A stretch of 64,000 nt of DNA from contig NC_061510.1 in NCBI RefSeq assembly GCF_022539505.1, positions 225,950,043-226,014,042 on the forward strand. The letters are read 5' to 3'. This stretch comes from Lolium rigidum (lineage: Eukaryota; Streptophyta; Magnoliopsida; Poales; Poaceae). Positions 45,955-56,545 of this stretch are shown piece by piece. The notes beneath the pieces are model-generated. The model made no database searches. It saw only the letters and a program-made list of their open reading frames with translations, and had not been told where the DNA came from. Numbering within the stretch: the first letter of the stretch is position 1; every line of letters begins with the position of its first letter. The position numbers and the translations under genes were made by a program.

Positions 45955-46956
45955 TTGTCTTCTCCTCATTGTGCTTCATTGTTGGATCTTGTGAGCTGCC
46001 TAACATGATCAAGATCATCTATCTGTAATACTATATGTTGTGTTTGTCGGGATCCGATGGATAGAGAATACTATGTTATGTTAATTATCAAGTTATTACC
46101 TATGTGTTGTTTATGATCTTGCATGCTCTCCGTTATTAGTAGAGGCTCTAGCCAAGTTTTTGCTCTTAACTCCAAGAGGGAGTATTTATGCTCGATAGTG
46201 GGTTCATGCCTCCATTGATATCCGGGACGGTGACGAGAAAGTTCTAAGGTTGTGGATGTCTTGTTGCCACTAGGGATAAAACATTGATGCTATGTCTAAG
46301 GATGTAGTTGTTGATTACATTACGCACCATACTTAATGCAATTGTCTGTTGTTTTGCAACTTAATACTTGGAAGGGGTTCGGATGATAACTCTGAAGGTG
46401 GACTTTTAGGCATAGATGCATGCTTTGGATGGCGGTCTATGTACTTTGTCGTAGTGCCCAATTAAATCTCACTATATTTATCATGACATGTATGTGCATT
46501 GTTATGCCCTCTCTATTTGTCAATTGCCCGACTGTAATTTGTTCACCCAACATGCTTTTATCTTATGGGAGAGACACCTCTAGTGAACTGTGGACCCCGG
46601 TCCATTCTTTTATACTTGAAATACAAATCTCTTGCAATACTTGTTTCACTGTTTTCTTGCAAACAATCATCTTCCACACAATACGGTTAATCCTTTGTTA
46701 CAGCAAGCCGGTGAGATTGACAACCTCAACTGTTTCGTTGGGGCAAAGTACTTTGGTTGTGTTGTGCGGGTTCCACGTTGGCGCCGGAATCTCTGGTGTT
46801 GCGCCGCACTACATCCCGCCGCCATCAACCTTCAACGTGCTTCTTGACTCCTACTGGTTCGATTAAACCTTGGTTTCTAACTGAGGGAAACTTGCCGCTG
46901 TGCGCATCACACCTTCCTCTTGGGGTTCCCAACGGACGTGTCAGCTACACGCATCA
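45955..46956 (+). repeat. Solo Athila-type LTR, second part
   Basis: It continues 37992-38595 (in reverse complement) after the nested insertion and ends CTACACGCATCA. TSD GAGAG follows at 46957-46961. ORFs in it are the same LTR shadows as at 175-1771. Confidence 0.92.
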
Positions 46957-47369
46957 GAGAGTCATAATGAGAAGCAAACCAAACTCCTGGCAAATCCCGA
47001 GTGCTTCATGAAAGTATGCCTCCTTCTCCATATGGACAATGTTGATATACCGTTGATCAACCACTTTGATCTTGGGAGGATGGACTTCATTGAATATTCT
47101 CTCTTGAGCTTCGGTATAGAAGTGACGATTGCGGACTCGAGCAGCCCGTGGCCCCTCATAGGGGTTAGTGGAGCGAAGAGCCATGTACTCATGAAGGCGC
47201 ATCTTGGCATAGGACACAATAGTCTTCTTTCCCTTCTTCTTATTGGGCATACAAACACCACGAGCAGTAGTTGCACGAGGCAAAACTTCATCGTTTTCAA
47301 CAAACTCGTCCTCAACTGACGGAACCCCTCTTCTCTTGCGCGGTCTCGCTGAACCCGATCCGTTACCAC
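46957..47369 (-). pseudogene. Env-position ORF of a copia element, N-terminal part
   Basis: Open on the minus strand from about 47369 to the solo-LTR insertion. The start is basic (SARPRKRRGVP), then MPNKKKGKKTIVSYAKMRLH and YTEAQERIFNEVHPPK, ending GLLLIMTL. When one CTCTC copy and the LTR are removed, the frame runs on into 38601. A splice acceptor (TTAATCCACAG) sits just before 47369, so the start codon may lie in an upstream exon, for example near the ATG at about 47665. It lies downstream of copia pol on the same strand. Function unknown. Confidence 0.65.
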
Positions 47370-48247
47370 CTGTGGATTAATAAAGCGGCGTAGAGGGACA
47401 TATGGGATAAGTGCAAAAGCTCATTTATTTGAGAAGCAAAAAAATTCTTGACCCAAAATAAAATTCATGATGATGATAAAAAAAATTGGCCACAAATTAA
47501 AGGTTATATGGGTACAACAAACTAGTGTAGGCATGGATCAACAATTCATACTAGTTCCATAGCAAGATTTACCCAAAAATCTGAGCACATATATCCTAGA
47601 ACAATACACCTAGAAACTCAAAATACGACCAAAATACACGGGGAAAGTTGCCAATACCGGAGGCCATGGAGGAGGTGGAGATGGGGAAGACCCCCACGGA
47701 GCCGATCTGGAGGAGGGTGGCCGGAGGGCCGGCAGCCGGCGGCGGCGGCCGGAACGGGCGGCAGGGGCGAGACTCGCGTTATTGTGGAGATGGGGGTAGC
47801 TAGGAAGAAGAGCACATGCTCGACCCAGGTTGACCTGTGGATGTATACCGGCCCGAGGCCAGCAGTAGTATCGGCGAGGCCCTGACGGTACTACCGGCCC
47901 AGGCCAGGCGGTGGTACCGGCCCGGTGGCGGTGGTACTACCGGCCCGTGGTGCGCCCGGGTCGGCCAGCCACCTGCCCCTTTTGTTTTTTTATTTCTTTA
48001 AAAAAAGTTTTGGGTCTGTTTTCTTTTTGTAAAAACAAAGGTTTTGAGGTAAAAAAGCATTTTGGATTTTTACAACAAGAGTTTTCTTTGATTTGTTTTT
48101 TGAAAATGAGCTTGTGCATAGATAGAAGGTTTCAAGGATGAGTGAATGGCTTAGGATAGACACTATTTAGAGTGGATATGGTACTATGGACTGAACTTTG
48201 CAAGGATCAAACAAGAAAAGCCAAAAGGATTGAGCCAATTCCCATAA
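47370..48247 (-). other. Region between copia pol and the env-position ORF
   Basis: A possible intron (about 47370-47660), a GC-rich possible leader (47660-47780), then a block rich in GGTAC motifs (47835-47945) and an A/T-rich stretch (47970-48090). The GGTAC block resembles the U3 of the copia LTRs (40380-40600, 52890-53490). It could be an internal promoter, or the old LTR of a separate nonautonomous element holding the ORF. Confidence 0.4.
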
Positions 48248-48581
48248 GGTCGTTTGGAAGCCAGGCTTTCATTTCGTTTGTAGCATTTTAAAATGAATAC
48301 ATGTATTCATTTCATTTACATTGTAATTTCAGAAATATACACTTGTTTGGTTGCCACAGGAATTGCAAATGACAGCAGAATTCAATATTGAATGTGTAGA
48401 GGCTTCCATAGAGAATTGCAAATGACAGGTTTCAGCTTGGAATCATGTTTACCCATGGAGTCATTTTGCTAGAATCCTAAATGAAATGACAACACAATTC
48501 TGTGGCAACCAAACAGCCCATCTATGGAATTCCAAAATGAATTTCAGGATTCCAGGCCCAAATGATGGATACCAAACGACC
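48248..48581. mobile_element. Short inverted-repeat element (MITE)
   Basis: 334 bp bounded by GGTCGTTTGG and CCAAACGACC. No ORF. Internal parts also form partial inverted repeats. I could not find a convincing target-site duplication, so the superfamily is left open. Confidence 0.7.
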
Positions 48582-48894
48582 TCTAAGAATATTTAAGTCA
48601 AATAAAAACTCAATAAGATTCAACTAACATCAAATCTCTTCACAAAGAAGAGGTCGGTGGCCTAGGCCACCATGTATGAGTGTTATGGTATGGTACCGCG
48701 AAGATATATCTTGGGTCCAAAACCAATACTCATCATTGAAGCTCACATATCAACATATGATATAAAGAGAATGATTTCTTACTATTGGCATTCTGGGGGA
48801 GGGATAGCTCAATAATTTAAACTGCAATCCCCCTATTTCCATGCCCACACCTAAACCAAATAGAAGTTAAGGAATAGGTATGTATGCAAAGTGT
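48582..48894 (-). other. Noncoding sequence downstream of copia pol
   Basis: AT-rich, no ORF with a domain. It holds a purine-rich GGGGGAGGG stretch (48794-48802) that on the plus strand is not in position for a polypurine tract of the minus-strand copia. Confidence 0.4.
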
Positions 48895-51711
48895 TCAAAC
48901 CAAGCTCCTTGAATCTATGATATTTAGCTCATTCCTCAAGTAACAAAAGTTTGCTTCATCAAGAGGCTTCATGAATATATCTGCAAGTTGGTCATGGGTA
49001 CCAATGAATGACAACTCAATATCACCCTAGGAGACAAGATCTCAAATGAAGTGATTGCGAATCTCAATATGCTTCGTTCTTGTGTGTTGTACGGGGTTGT
49101 ATGCAATTTTGATGGCACTTTGGTTGTCACATAAAAGAGACACTTTGTCACAAGTCACACCGTAATCCTTTAAAGTTTGCCTCATCCATAAGAGTTGTGT
49201 GCACCCACTAGCGGCCGCCACATACTCGGATTTGGCGGTACAGAGAGCTATACAATTTTGCTTCTTAGAAGACCAACACACCAAGGACCTAAGAAGAAAT
49301 TGGCATGCCCCGGAGGTTTATTTCATATCATCCTTATCTCCCGCCCAATCCGAGTCCGTATAGCCAACAAGTGAGAACCCATAACCCTTTGGGTGCAATA
49401 ATCCAAATTTTGGGGAATGGACCAAATATCGAAAGATTCTTTTGACCGCCACCAAGTGGCTTTCTTTAGGAGCGTCTTGATACCTTGCACATACACCTAC
49501 ACTCAACACAATATCCGGTCTAGATGCACAAAGGTAAAGCAAGGAGCCTATCATGGAGCAATATACCTTTGGATCCACGTCCTTACCACCGGGATCAAGT
49601 GCAAGATGGCACTTGGTTTCCATTGGAGTCTTTGCACCATTCAAGTCATTCATATTGAATCTCTTGAGCATGTCTTGAATGTACTTGGCTTGGAAAATGA
49701 ATGTTCCTTCTCTCAATTGCTTGATCTCAAATCCAAGAAAGAACCTCATTTCACCCACCATGGACATCTCAAACTTGTCGGTCATAAGCTTTGAAAATTA
49801 TTCATTGAAATATTTATTAGTAGAGCTAAAGATAATATCATCAACATATATTTGGCAAATGAAAAGCACCCCATCAAACCTATTAGTAAAAAGAGTGGGG
49901 TCAATTAGCCCGAGTTGAAATCCACGGTCTAGTAACAACTCTTTAAGGTGCTCATACCACGCACGTGGGGCTTGCTTAAGGCCATAGAGTGCCTTATCGA
50001 GTTGATAGACATGGTTAGGGAACTCGAGATCCTCGAACCCGGGAGGTTGCTTATCAAAAACCAACTCTTTTAGAGGTCCATTAAGAAATGCACTTTTAAC
50101 ATCCATTTGTTGCAATTTAAAGTTATGGTGTGAATCATATGCAAGAAGGATACAGATGGACTCAAGGTGAGCCACGGGAGCATAGGTTTCACCGAAGTCA
50201 ATGCCTTCCAATTGAGAGAAACCTTGAGCCACCAATCTTGCCTTGTTCCGAATGACAATACTATGTTCATCTGGCTTGTTCTTGAATATACACTTTGTGC
50301 CAATAACATTGCGACAATCTTTGGGCTTCTCTACTAATCTCCACACTTTGTTGCGCTTGAAGTTATTGAGTTCTTCATGCATAGCATCAAACCAATCCGG
50401 ATCTTCAAGTGCATCAAAGACTTTCTTCGGTTCCACCATGGAGATATAAGCTTGATGATCACTAAAGTTGGCTTGTTGTCTCTGGGTGGTCATTTGCTTC
50501 CTCAAATCACCAAAAACTTTATCAAGAGTGTGACCTCTCCTTATCAATGTGTTGGAAACTCGTTGCATGCGACGGGCTTCGATATCCTCAAAAGAGCTTT
50601 GAGGAATCACTAGGTCTTTTTGACTATTTTGATCCCCGTCTTGACCATCAATTTGAGGTTGCACAATTTCTTGAGTTTGCTCTTCATCATGAGGTTGATC
50701 TTGTACATCACTTGGGGATGCGCCATCATCATTGAGTTGTTCTTTTTCAACACTTGGTGCTTCTCTATCAATGTCATTAGGTTGATCTTCTCCTTGATCT
50801 TGCTCACAAGAGGGAGGGTCTTGAGCTTGTTCTTCGGTTGGTGTAACATTGTCCACAAGATCCGGAGCTTGTTGAGTTTGTGAGGATGGGGCCTCGACTT
50901 GAGTAGAGCATAGTCCTTCCCGAGGCACCACACCGTGTCCCTCAATGGCGTCTTGAGGTATTTCATCATCTGCACAAACATCAACTTGCCCCACTTGGGA
51001 GCCATCATTTTCTTCGAATGTCACACTACAAGATTCAATGATAATCGCCGAGACTTTGTCAAAGACTCTATAAGTGTGAGATTCGGCACCGTAACTAACA
51101 AAAATATCCTCCAAAGCTTTAGGTTCAAATTTAGACAAACGAACTCCTTTGATTTTATAGAAACACTTACAACCAAACACTCAAAAGTAGGAGATATTGG
51201 GCTTGTTTCCAGTGAGGATTTCATAAGGAGTCTTGTTGAAGCCCTTGCAAGGATAGAGCCGGTTTGAAGAATGAAATGCAGTGGAGATGGCTTCGGCCCA
51301 AAAGTCATAGAAAGATTTATACTCAGACAACATAGACCTTGCCATATCCATGAGAGTCTGGTTCTTCCTCTCCGCAACACCATTTTGTTGAGGGGTGTAC
51401 GCAACGGAATATTGATGTCTTATCCCCTCACCACTAAGGAAGTTATTGAGTGTGTCGTTCTTGAAGTCGGAGCCGTTGTCACTTCTTATTGCCAATATAG
51501 TGAGGTTGTGTTGACGTTGCACCTCTGTGGAAAAGTCGATGAAGATTGGTTGAGTCTCATCCTTCTTCTTGAGAAAGAAAACGCAAGTATATCTTGAATA
51601 ATCATCAACAATAACCAAGCAATGTTTCTTCGCACCAAGACTTGCATGAGTATTGTGTCCACAAAGGTCCACATGAAGGAGTTCCAATATCCTCTTGGAA
51701 GAGATGATAGT
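48895..51711 (-). pseudogene. Copia pol: integrase, reverse transcriptase, RNase H, with stops
   Basis: From 51711 leftwards: integrase core (HVDLCG, RSDNGSDF, NGVAERKNQTL holding D, D and E), a long acidic linker, reverse transcriptase with [15 protein letters not shown] and the catalytic YVDDIIF, and RNase H with YTDSDWAGD, KSEYVAAASG and CDNQSAIKIA. The end is at 48895. The domain order integrase before RT is the copia order. In-frame stops at 51181-51183, 49798, 49318, 49042 and shortly after break it. The N-terminal integrase, protease and gag are separated by the insertion at 51712 and lie beyond the window. With a large gap to the 3' LTR and an ORF in between it fits the Sirevirus lineage, by inference. 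Confidence 0.93.
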
Positions 51712-52824
51712 TGAATGTATAAGGACGTCGCCTAGAGGGGGGTGAATAGGCGGGTTATAAAAACTTCTACTTGAGTGCAAAACAAGGCGGAATAAAACTA
51801 CACAATGTTTACTTGTTTAGCACAAAGCCTATCAACTAGGGGTTTGCCTATGTGCACCAAAAACCTATGCTAAGCATGATGATCAACAAGATGATAACAA
51901 GCTAGGTATAGAACATCAAGCATGACGGATATCATAATGTAAAGCGCATAGGTAAAGGAGCTCGGGTTGAGAAGTAACCGGTGCACAAGGTGACGACGAT
52001 GTATCCCGAAGTTCACACCCAAGGGTGCTACGTCTCCGTTGGAGCGGTGTGGAGGCACGAGGCACTCCAATGAGCCACTAGGGCCACCGTATTCTCCTCG
52101 AGCCTCTCCACCAAGGGGAAAGCCTCGATCCACTAAGGGACCCTTGAGGGTGGTCACCGAACCCGTACAAGCTTGGGGCAAACACCCAAGTATCAAGCTT
52201 GAGGCAACTCCACAACACGGAGGCTCGCAAGTACAAGGCCTCAAAGGCTACAACACACTGCACCGACGACAAGGCCACAAAGACTCCAACGCGCCACAAC
52301 CGGCTCCAAAACCACAAAGGCTACCACACTCCACAAAGGCAACAATGCCACAAAGGCTACCACGCCACAAAGACGACAAGGCCACAAAGGCTACAAGGCC
52401 ACTAAGGCTACAACACCACAAAGGCAACACGGCCACGAAGGAAACACGCCCTCTATGAGACCGAAACCCCGGAGAGAACCCAAACCGATGCACCTAATGC
52501 AATGGCTAAGAACACCACTAATATGCCCAAGTTCTTCTCTCCCAAATTCCAACAAAGCTACAAAAGCTATTGGGGGAATAAGGGAGGAAAAACAAAATAG
52601 GAGGAGGAACACCAAATTACTCCAAGATCTTGATCTAGCAAGATCCCCTCACTTGGAGAGGGATTCAATTGGTGAAGCACTAGATCTAGATCTCCTCTCC
52701 CCTTTCTCCAAAAAATATGCAAGAAATAGTGGGGGATCAAGAGGATGGTAAAACTCTTCAAGGTCAACAATGGAGGAGAGAGAATGGGTGAGAAGAAGTA
52801 GTTGGGTCGAAGGTGGAAGAGAGG

Positions 52825-52833
52825 TATATATAG
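52825..52833 (-). promoter_or_regulatory. TATA box of the copia LTR (left)
   Basis: CTATATATA on the minus strand, preceded by the GC-rich U3 and followed by a C/T-rich leader. The same box is at 60126-60134 in the other LTR. Confidence 0.7.
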
Positions 52834-52967
52834 GGGCCCGAAAATATAGCTGTTGGGGCTGGAAAAACGGTCAGATTTGCGCCCGAGCGGTACTACCGCT
52901 TGTCAAAGCGGTACTACAGCTCGCGCGCAAAACTGTGCAAAAGGCAGGTAAAAAGTTGGCCCAAACC

Positions 52968-52997
52968 GGTAGTACCGCTCTGCGGAGCGGTACTACC
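52968..52997. repeat. Perfect 13-bp-stem hairpin in the copia U3
   Basis: GGTAGTACCGCTC, loop TGCG, GAGCGGTACTACC. It lies about 140 bp upstream of the TATA box and is kept exactly in the other LTR (60266-60295). Confidence 0.9.
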
Positions 52998-54243
52998 GCT
53001 TGTGCCTAAAATCAGATCAAACTGCAAATCTGAGAGAGAGAAAAGGCAGTGCGCGCGTGTGAATGGAAAAAGGGGCAGAGCAGACAGCAGGTGGCAGCGC
53101 ATGGCCGGGTGGGGCCGGAGCAGGGCAGCAGCGCCTGGCGGCGTGGCATGCGGCAGTGTGGGCGAGAGCCGTATGCTGCTTTGACCGCAGCGATTCTCCG
53201 CGCGGGAGATCGAGCGAGCGAGCGTGGGCGAGCGTGGCGATGGCTTGGCGCTGTGCGGGCGGAGGCGTGGCTGGGCGCGGTGGTGGGCTGAGCTGGGGTG
53301 GAGGCCCAGAGCGGGAAGAGAGGCTGCGGGGAAAAAAGGAAAACGGGCCGGCCGGTAGTACCGAACTGGTACCGAGCCGATACCGTAAATGGGCTACGGT
53401 ACTACCGGGCGGTACCGGCCTGGTACCGCTTGCGATCCAGTATACAAAACTGGGTGTGCGGTACTTAAACCGGTACCGCTCACGGTAGTACCGCCCATCC
53501 CAATAATGTTTTTTCGTTTCCTTTTTTTCTCCGCAACACGGAAAACGCAATAACTCAAGCTAGGTAGCTCCGATTAGGGTGAAACCAATTTTGTTGGAAA
53601 GAGGGCGAGAAAAGCTACCTCCACACAAGGTGAAAACATGGAAAAGAGTGGATGATGATTTTCTCGTGGTCATAGAGGTGTAACCTCTCAATATGGTATA
53701 TCGGGAAAATCATCACCCTCGCACATGCAACACGCGATGCATCCGGAATCCGTTTCCGATGAGCTAGAGCTTTTCATGAGAATGAACACAAGCTCTCGAA
53801 CATCTCAAGGATAAGAACCAAGAACAACCGAGAAACATGATGCTATGCATGCAAGGTTTGAGCTCTCTCGGATGATGCGACCCACTATCCTATCGAGCAG
53901 AAACCTTATCCTTGCGTGTTCCTCTCGAGTTGGCAAGCTCCGTCTTCACCCTCTTCATCATTGTACATGCCACCATCTTCTTCCAACATCCACGCCTGCG
54001 TCTTCTTCCATCTTGCACGCACGCCACCGTCTTCAATCATCTTCTACGCCGTCTTCATCCCTCTTCATCTTCTACACCGTCTTCATCTCTCTTCGACACC
54101 GTCTTCATCCGTCTTCTTCATTGAACTCGATCATCCCCTTCTTGCAACCTTGAGACCACACATGGCTATGGACACGACCTAAGATAGATTCTCAATACAA
54201 CTGTTAGTCCATAAGGATTGTCATCAATTACCAAAGCCACACA

Positions 54244-56545
54244 TGGGGGCTCCATATTCTTTGAATCTCCCCATTTTGGTAATTGATGACAATCTCTTTG
54301 AGAGGGTTTAGATAAGGAATTTAGCGAACAACCCAAGTTGAATATTTAGAACAAACTCCCCCATAATATATGCATGTGTGAATGAACTTGAATTTCATTG
54401 CATATATCGGCAATTAAAGCCTAGCATACTATCCTCTAAAAACTCAACCATGCAAAGCAACAAATGCAAGGCATGAAAGGAAAATGCTTAAGAACCAACA
54501 AAAGCAATTCCCTTAAACCCTCCAAACTTCTCCCCCATTGGATCGATTGCCAAAATGGACGAAAGGTTTAGAAGGCCAATATAGTGAGCGTTCCTCCATA
54601 AGTTGTGCATTTCTCATAATTGTGAGTGAAATCAAAAGCACATATTCAATGACGAATACTCGGAGGAAATCAAACTATATTGAGGATCAAAGATTGCAAG
54701 AAAATAAGAAGGTGAGGAAGCTTCGACAAATGAAGCAAGGAATCCAATGAACCAACAAATCAAGTTAAATATATTATGATAAGATCAAGAAGGATGCTCT
54801 AAGTAATATGTGCAACCTCCCCAAAGTTTGTGCGCACAAGATAAACAATTTGCATTGAAGAATAAGGTGCACAAACATGGTATCATCACTCCCACAAGAT
54901 CACTCAAAGCTTGTGCCAAAATCAAGTATGAGTGCTTGAAAATGCAAATAGAAAGAAATGAGCACTCATATCAAATTATTTGTGGAGCCACCAAGAGACA
55001 AACAAGAATAGAAAGAATGGACTCCAACAAAGGGGGATATCAAAAAGATATGTACCGTCTCTCATGTGTATAAGTTTCTCTAAGTGGACAACATCACGAA
55101 GATACTAATCCACAAAAAACATGCACACATAAGATAGGTACAAAGAAATAGAGCAAGATATCCAAAGCACACATGCTCAAGGACTTATCTCATTTTAAGA
55201 AAGCTAAAACCAAATATCAAGTAATGAGATAACCAACTCCCAAAGAAAGCAAGGTTCCAAATAAACCAAACCCTCAACACTTTTCATGATGGCACAAAAG
55301 TATCAAAAAGAAAAGGTTTGTCTTCCAAAGTCAAATTCTTGAAACAAGAGATTGTTCTAACAAGCATAGGAGAGCTCCCCCCAGATTAGTGCACTATTTA
55401 GGATTTTACATTTGAATACAAAATGGACAAATGCGGGATCATCGCTCTACCAGTGTTTATCAAAACACTAAAAAGTTTTAAGTGAAATAAGAAGATCCAT
55501 AAGAAGCAAGGAAGATATATGGGAGTCTAACCCACAACGACAAATTCTTGGCAAGAAATAAAGCAATTGAGCACATGAGCCAAGTGTGAGGATGATTCGG
55601 AACAATACCACACAATTTATTACCAATTGTACAAGGACAAGAGGTATTTAGGAAATACTTCCATATGGTAGTTTGTGAGTATGTCCAAGATCATCTTCAC
55701 AACTAAGAAAACATATGGTAAAGGATACGAATTGACCATAATGCAAAAGGAGATTCTTGAGAGCTTCAATTTGTTACACCAACATGCAAAGCAATGGATA
55801 GCATAACATGAAACACATGATTTTCCAAAGAGTATATAGCCAGCTACACAATGTGGAAAGCCATGCCAAGAATAACTCTCACAAACAAAATCCAAGAGAA
55901 TAGCAATAAAAGCATTTTAGGCAAAATGGGATTTGTTTGAGTAACATATCACATAGGAGCAAGATAATCTAAAATATCAATTCTATGTGACACAAGCTCA
56001 AGTGTTCACATTTTCTAGGCTTGTAGGATGCACGAAGCATAATACTCCCCCATAATGTGATAAAGGCATTTTTCATACAAGAGGCAAATAAGAACCACGT
56101 GAGATAATTAATGGACATTATATAATTTTAATTCATCATGTCGCACATTCTAAGATTGTGAAATGCACAAAGCATATCACTCCCCTAAAATGGGATAGTC
56201 CATTAATTTCTCACACGAGCCAACAACTAAGATATCAACAAGATGCAATAGGCTCAACATAAGAACAATTGTACATGATGTGCCACCCAACATATATAAG
56301 CATGAAAGCAAGATAAGCAAGTAGGAGGCGCAACATACACAACCACATGCAAGGTACAAAACCAACACATGAAAAAGGGGGCGAGTAACTTTCAATGTAA
56401 AGGAGTTGAGGACTCGTTACCGCAAGGAGGAGCACGGGTAAAGTATAAAAGGAATGATACTTGACTTGAGAAAATGAGAATGATGAAGATCCCCTAAGTC
56501 TTCATGAACTAGTCAAGTGTCCATGCCCTCCACCATACCTATTGA
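54244..56545 (-). other. 3' internal region of the gag-only copia element
   Basis: 2.3 kb of AT-rich sequence between gag and the 3' LTR. Short ORFs show no domain. It contains several CTCCCCCAT-type pyrimidine runs (for example near 54358, 54531, 56044), polypurine-like on the minus strand. Pol would normally lie here; no pol motif is visible. Confidence 0.7.

Larger units (their letters stand above)
51712..54243 (-). repeat. 3' LTR of the gag-only copia element
   Basis: It starts TGAATGTATAAGGACG and ends near CAAAGCCACACA (about 2.53 kb; the right edge is uncertain by a few bases). It holds a minisatellite of CCACAAAGGCTAC-like units (about 52230-52445), a U3 rich in CGGTACTACCG motifs and CTTCATC-type repeats (about 53935-54120). 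Confidence 0.85.

Noticed and set aside
52230..52445. Protein-coding repeat (Lys/Thr-rich frames over CCACAAAGGC units)
   Set aside because: It is a minisatellite in the LTR, present in both LTRs, with frames open on both strands for composition reasons.
53845..54182. Ser/Pro-rich ORFs over CTTCATC repeats
   Set aside because: Low-complexity LTR sequence, repeated at 63690-64000; no start context or domain.
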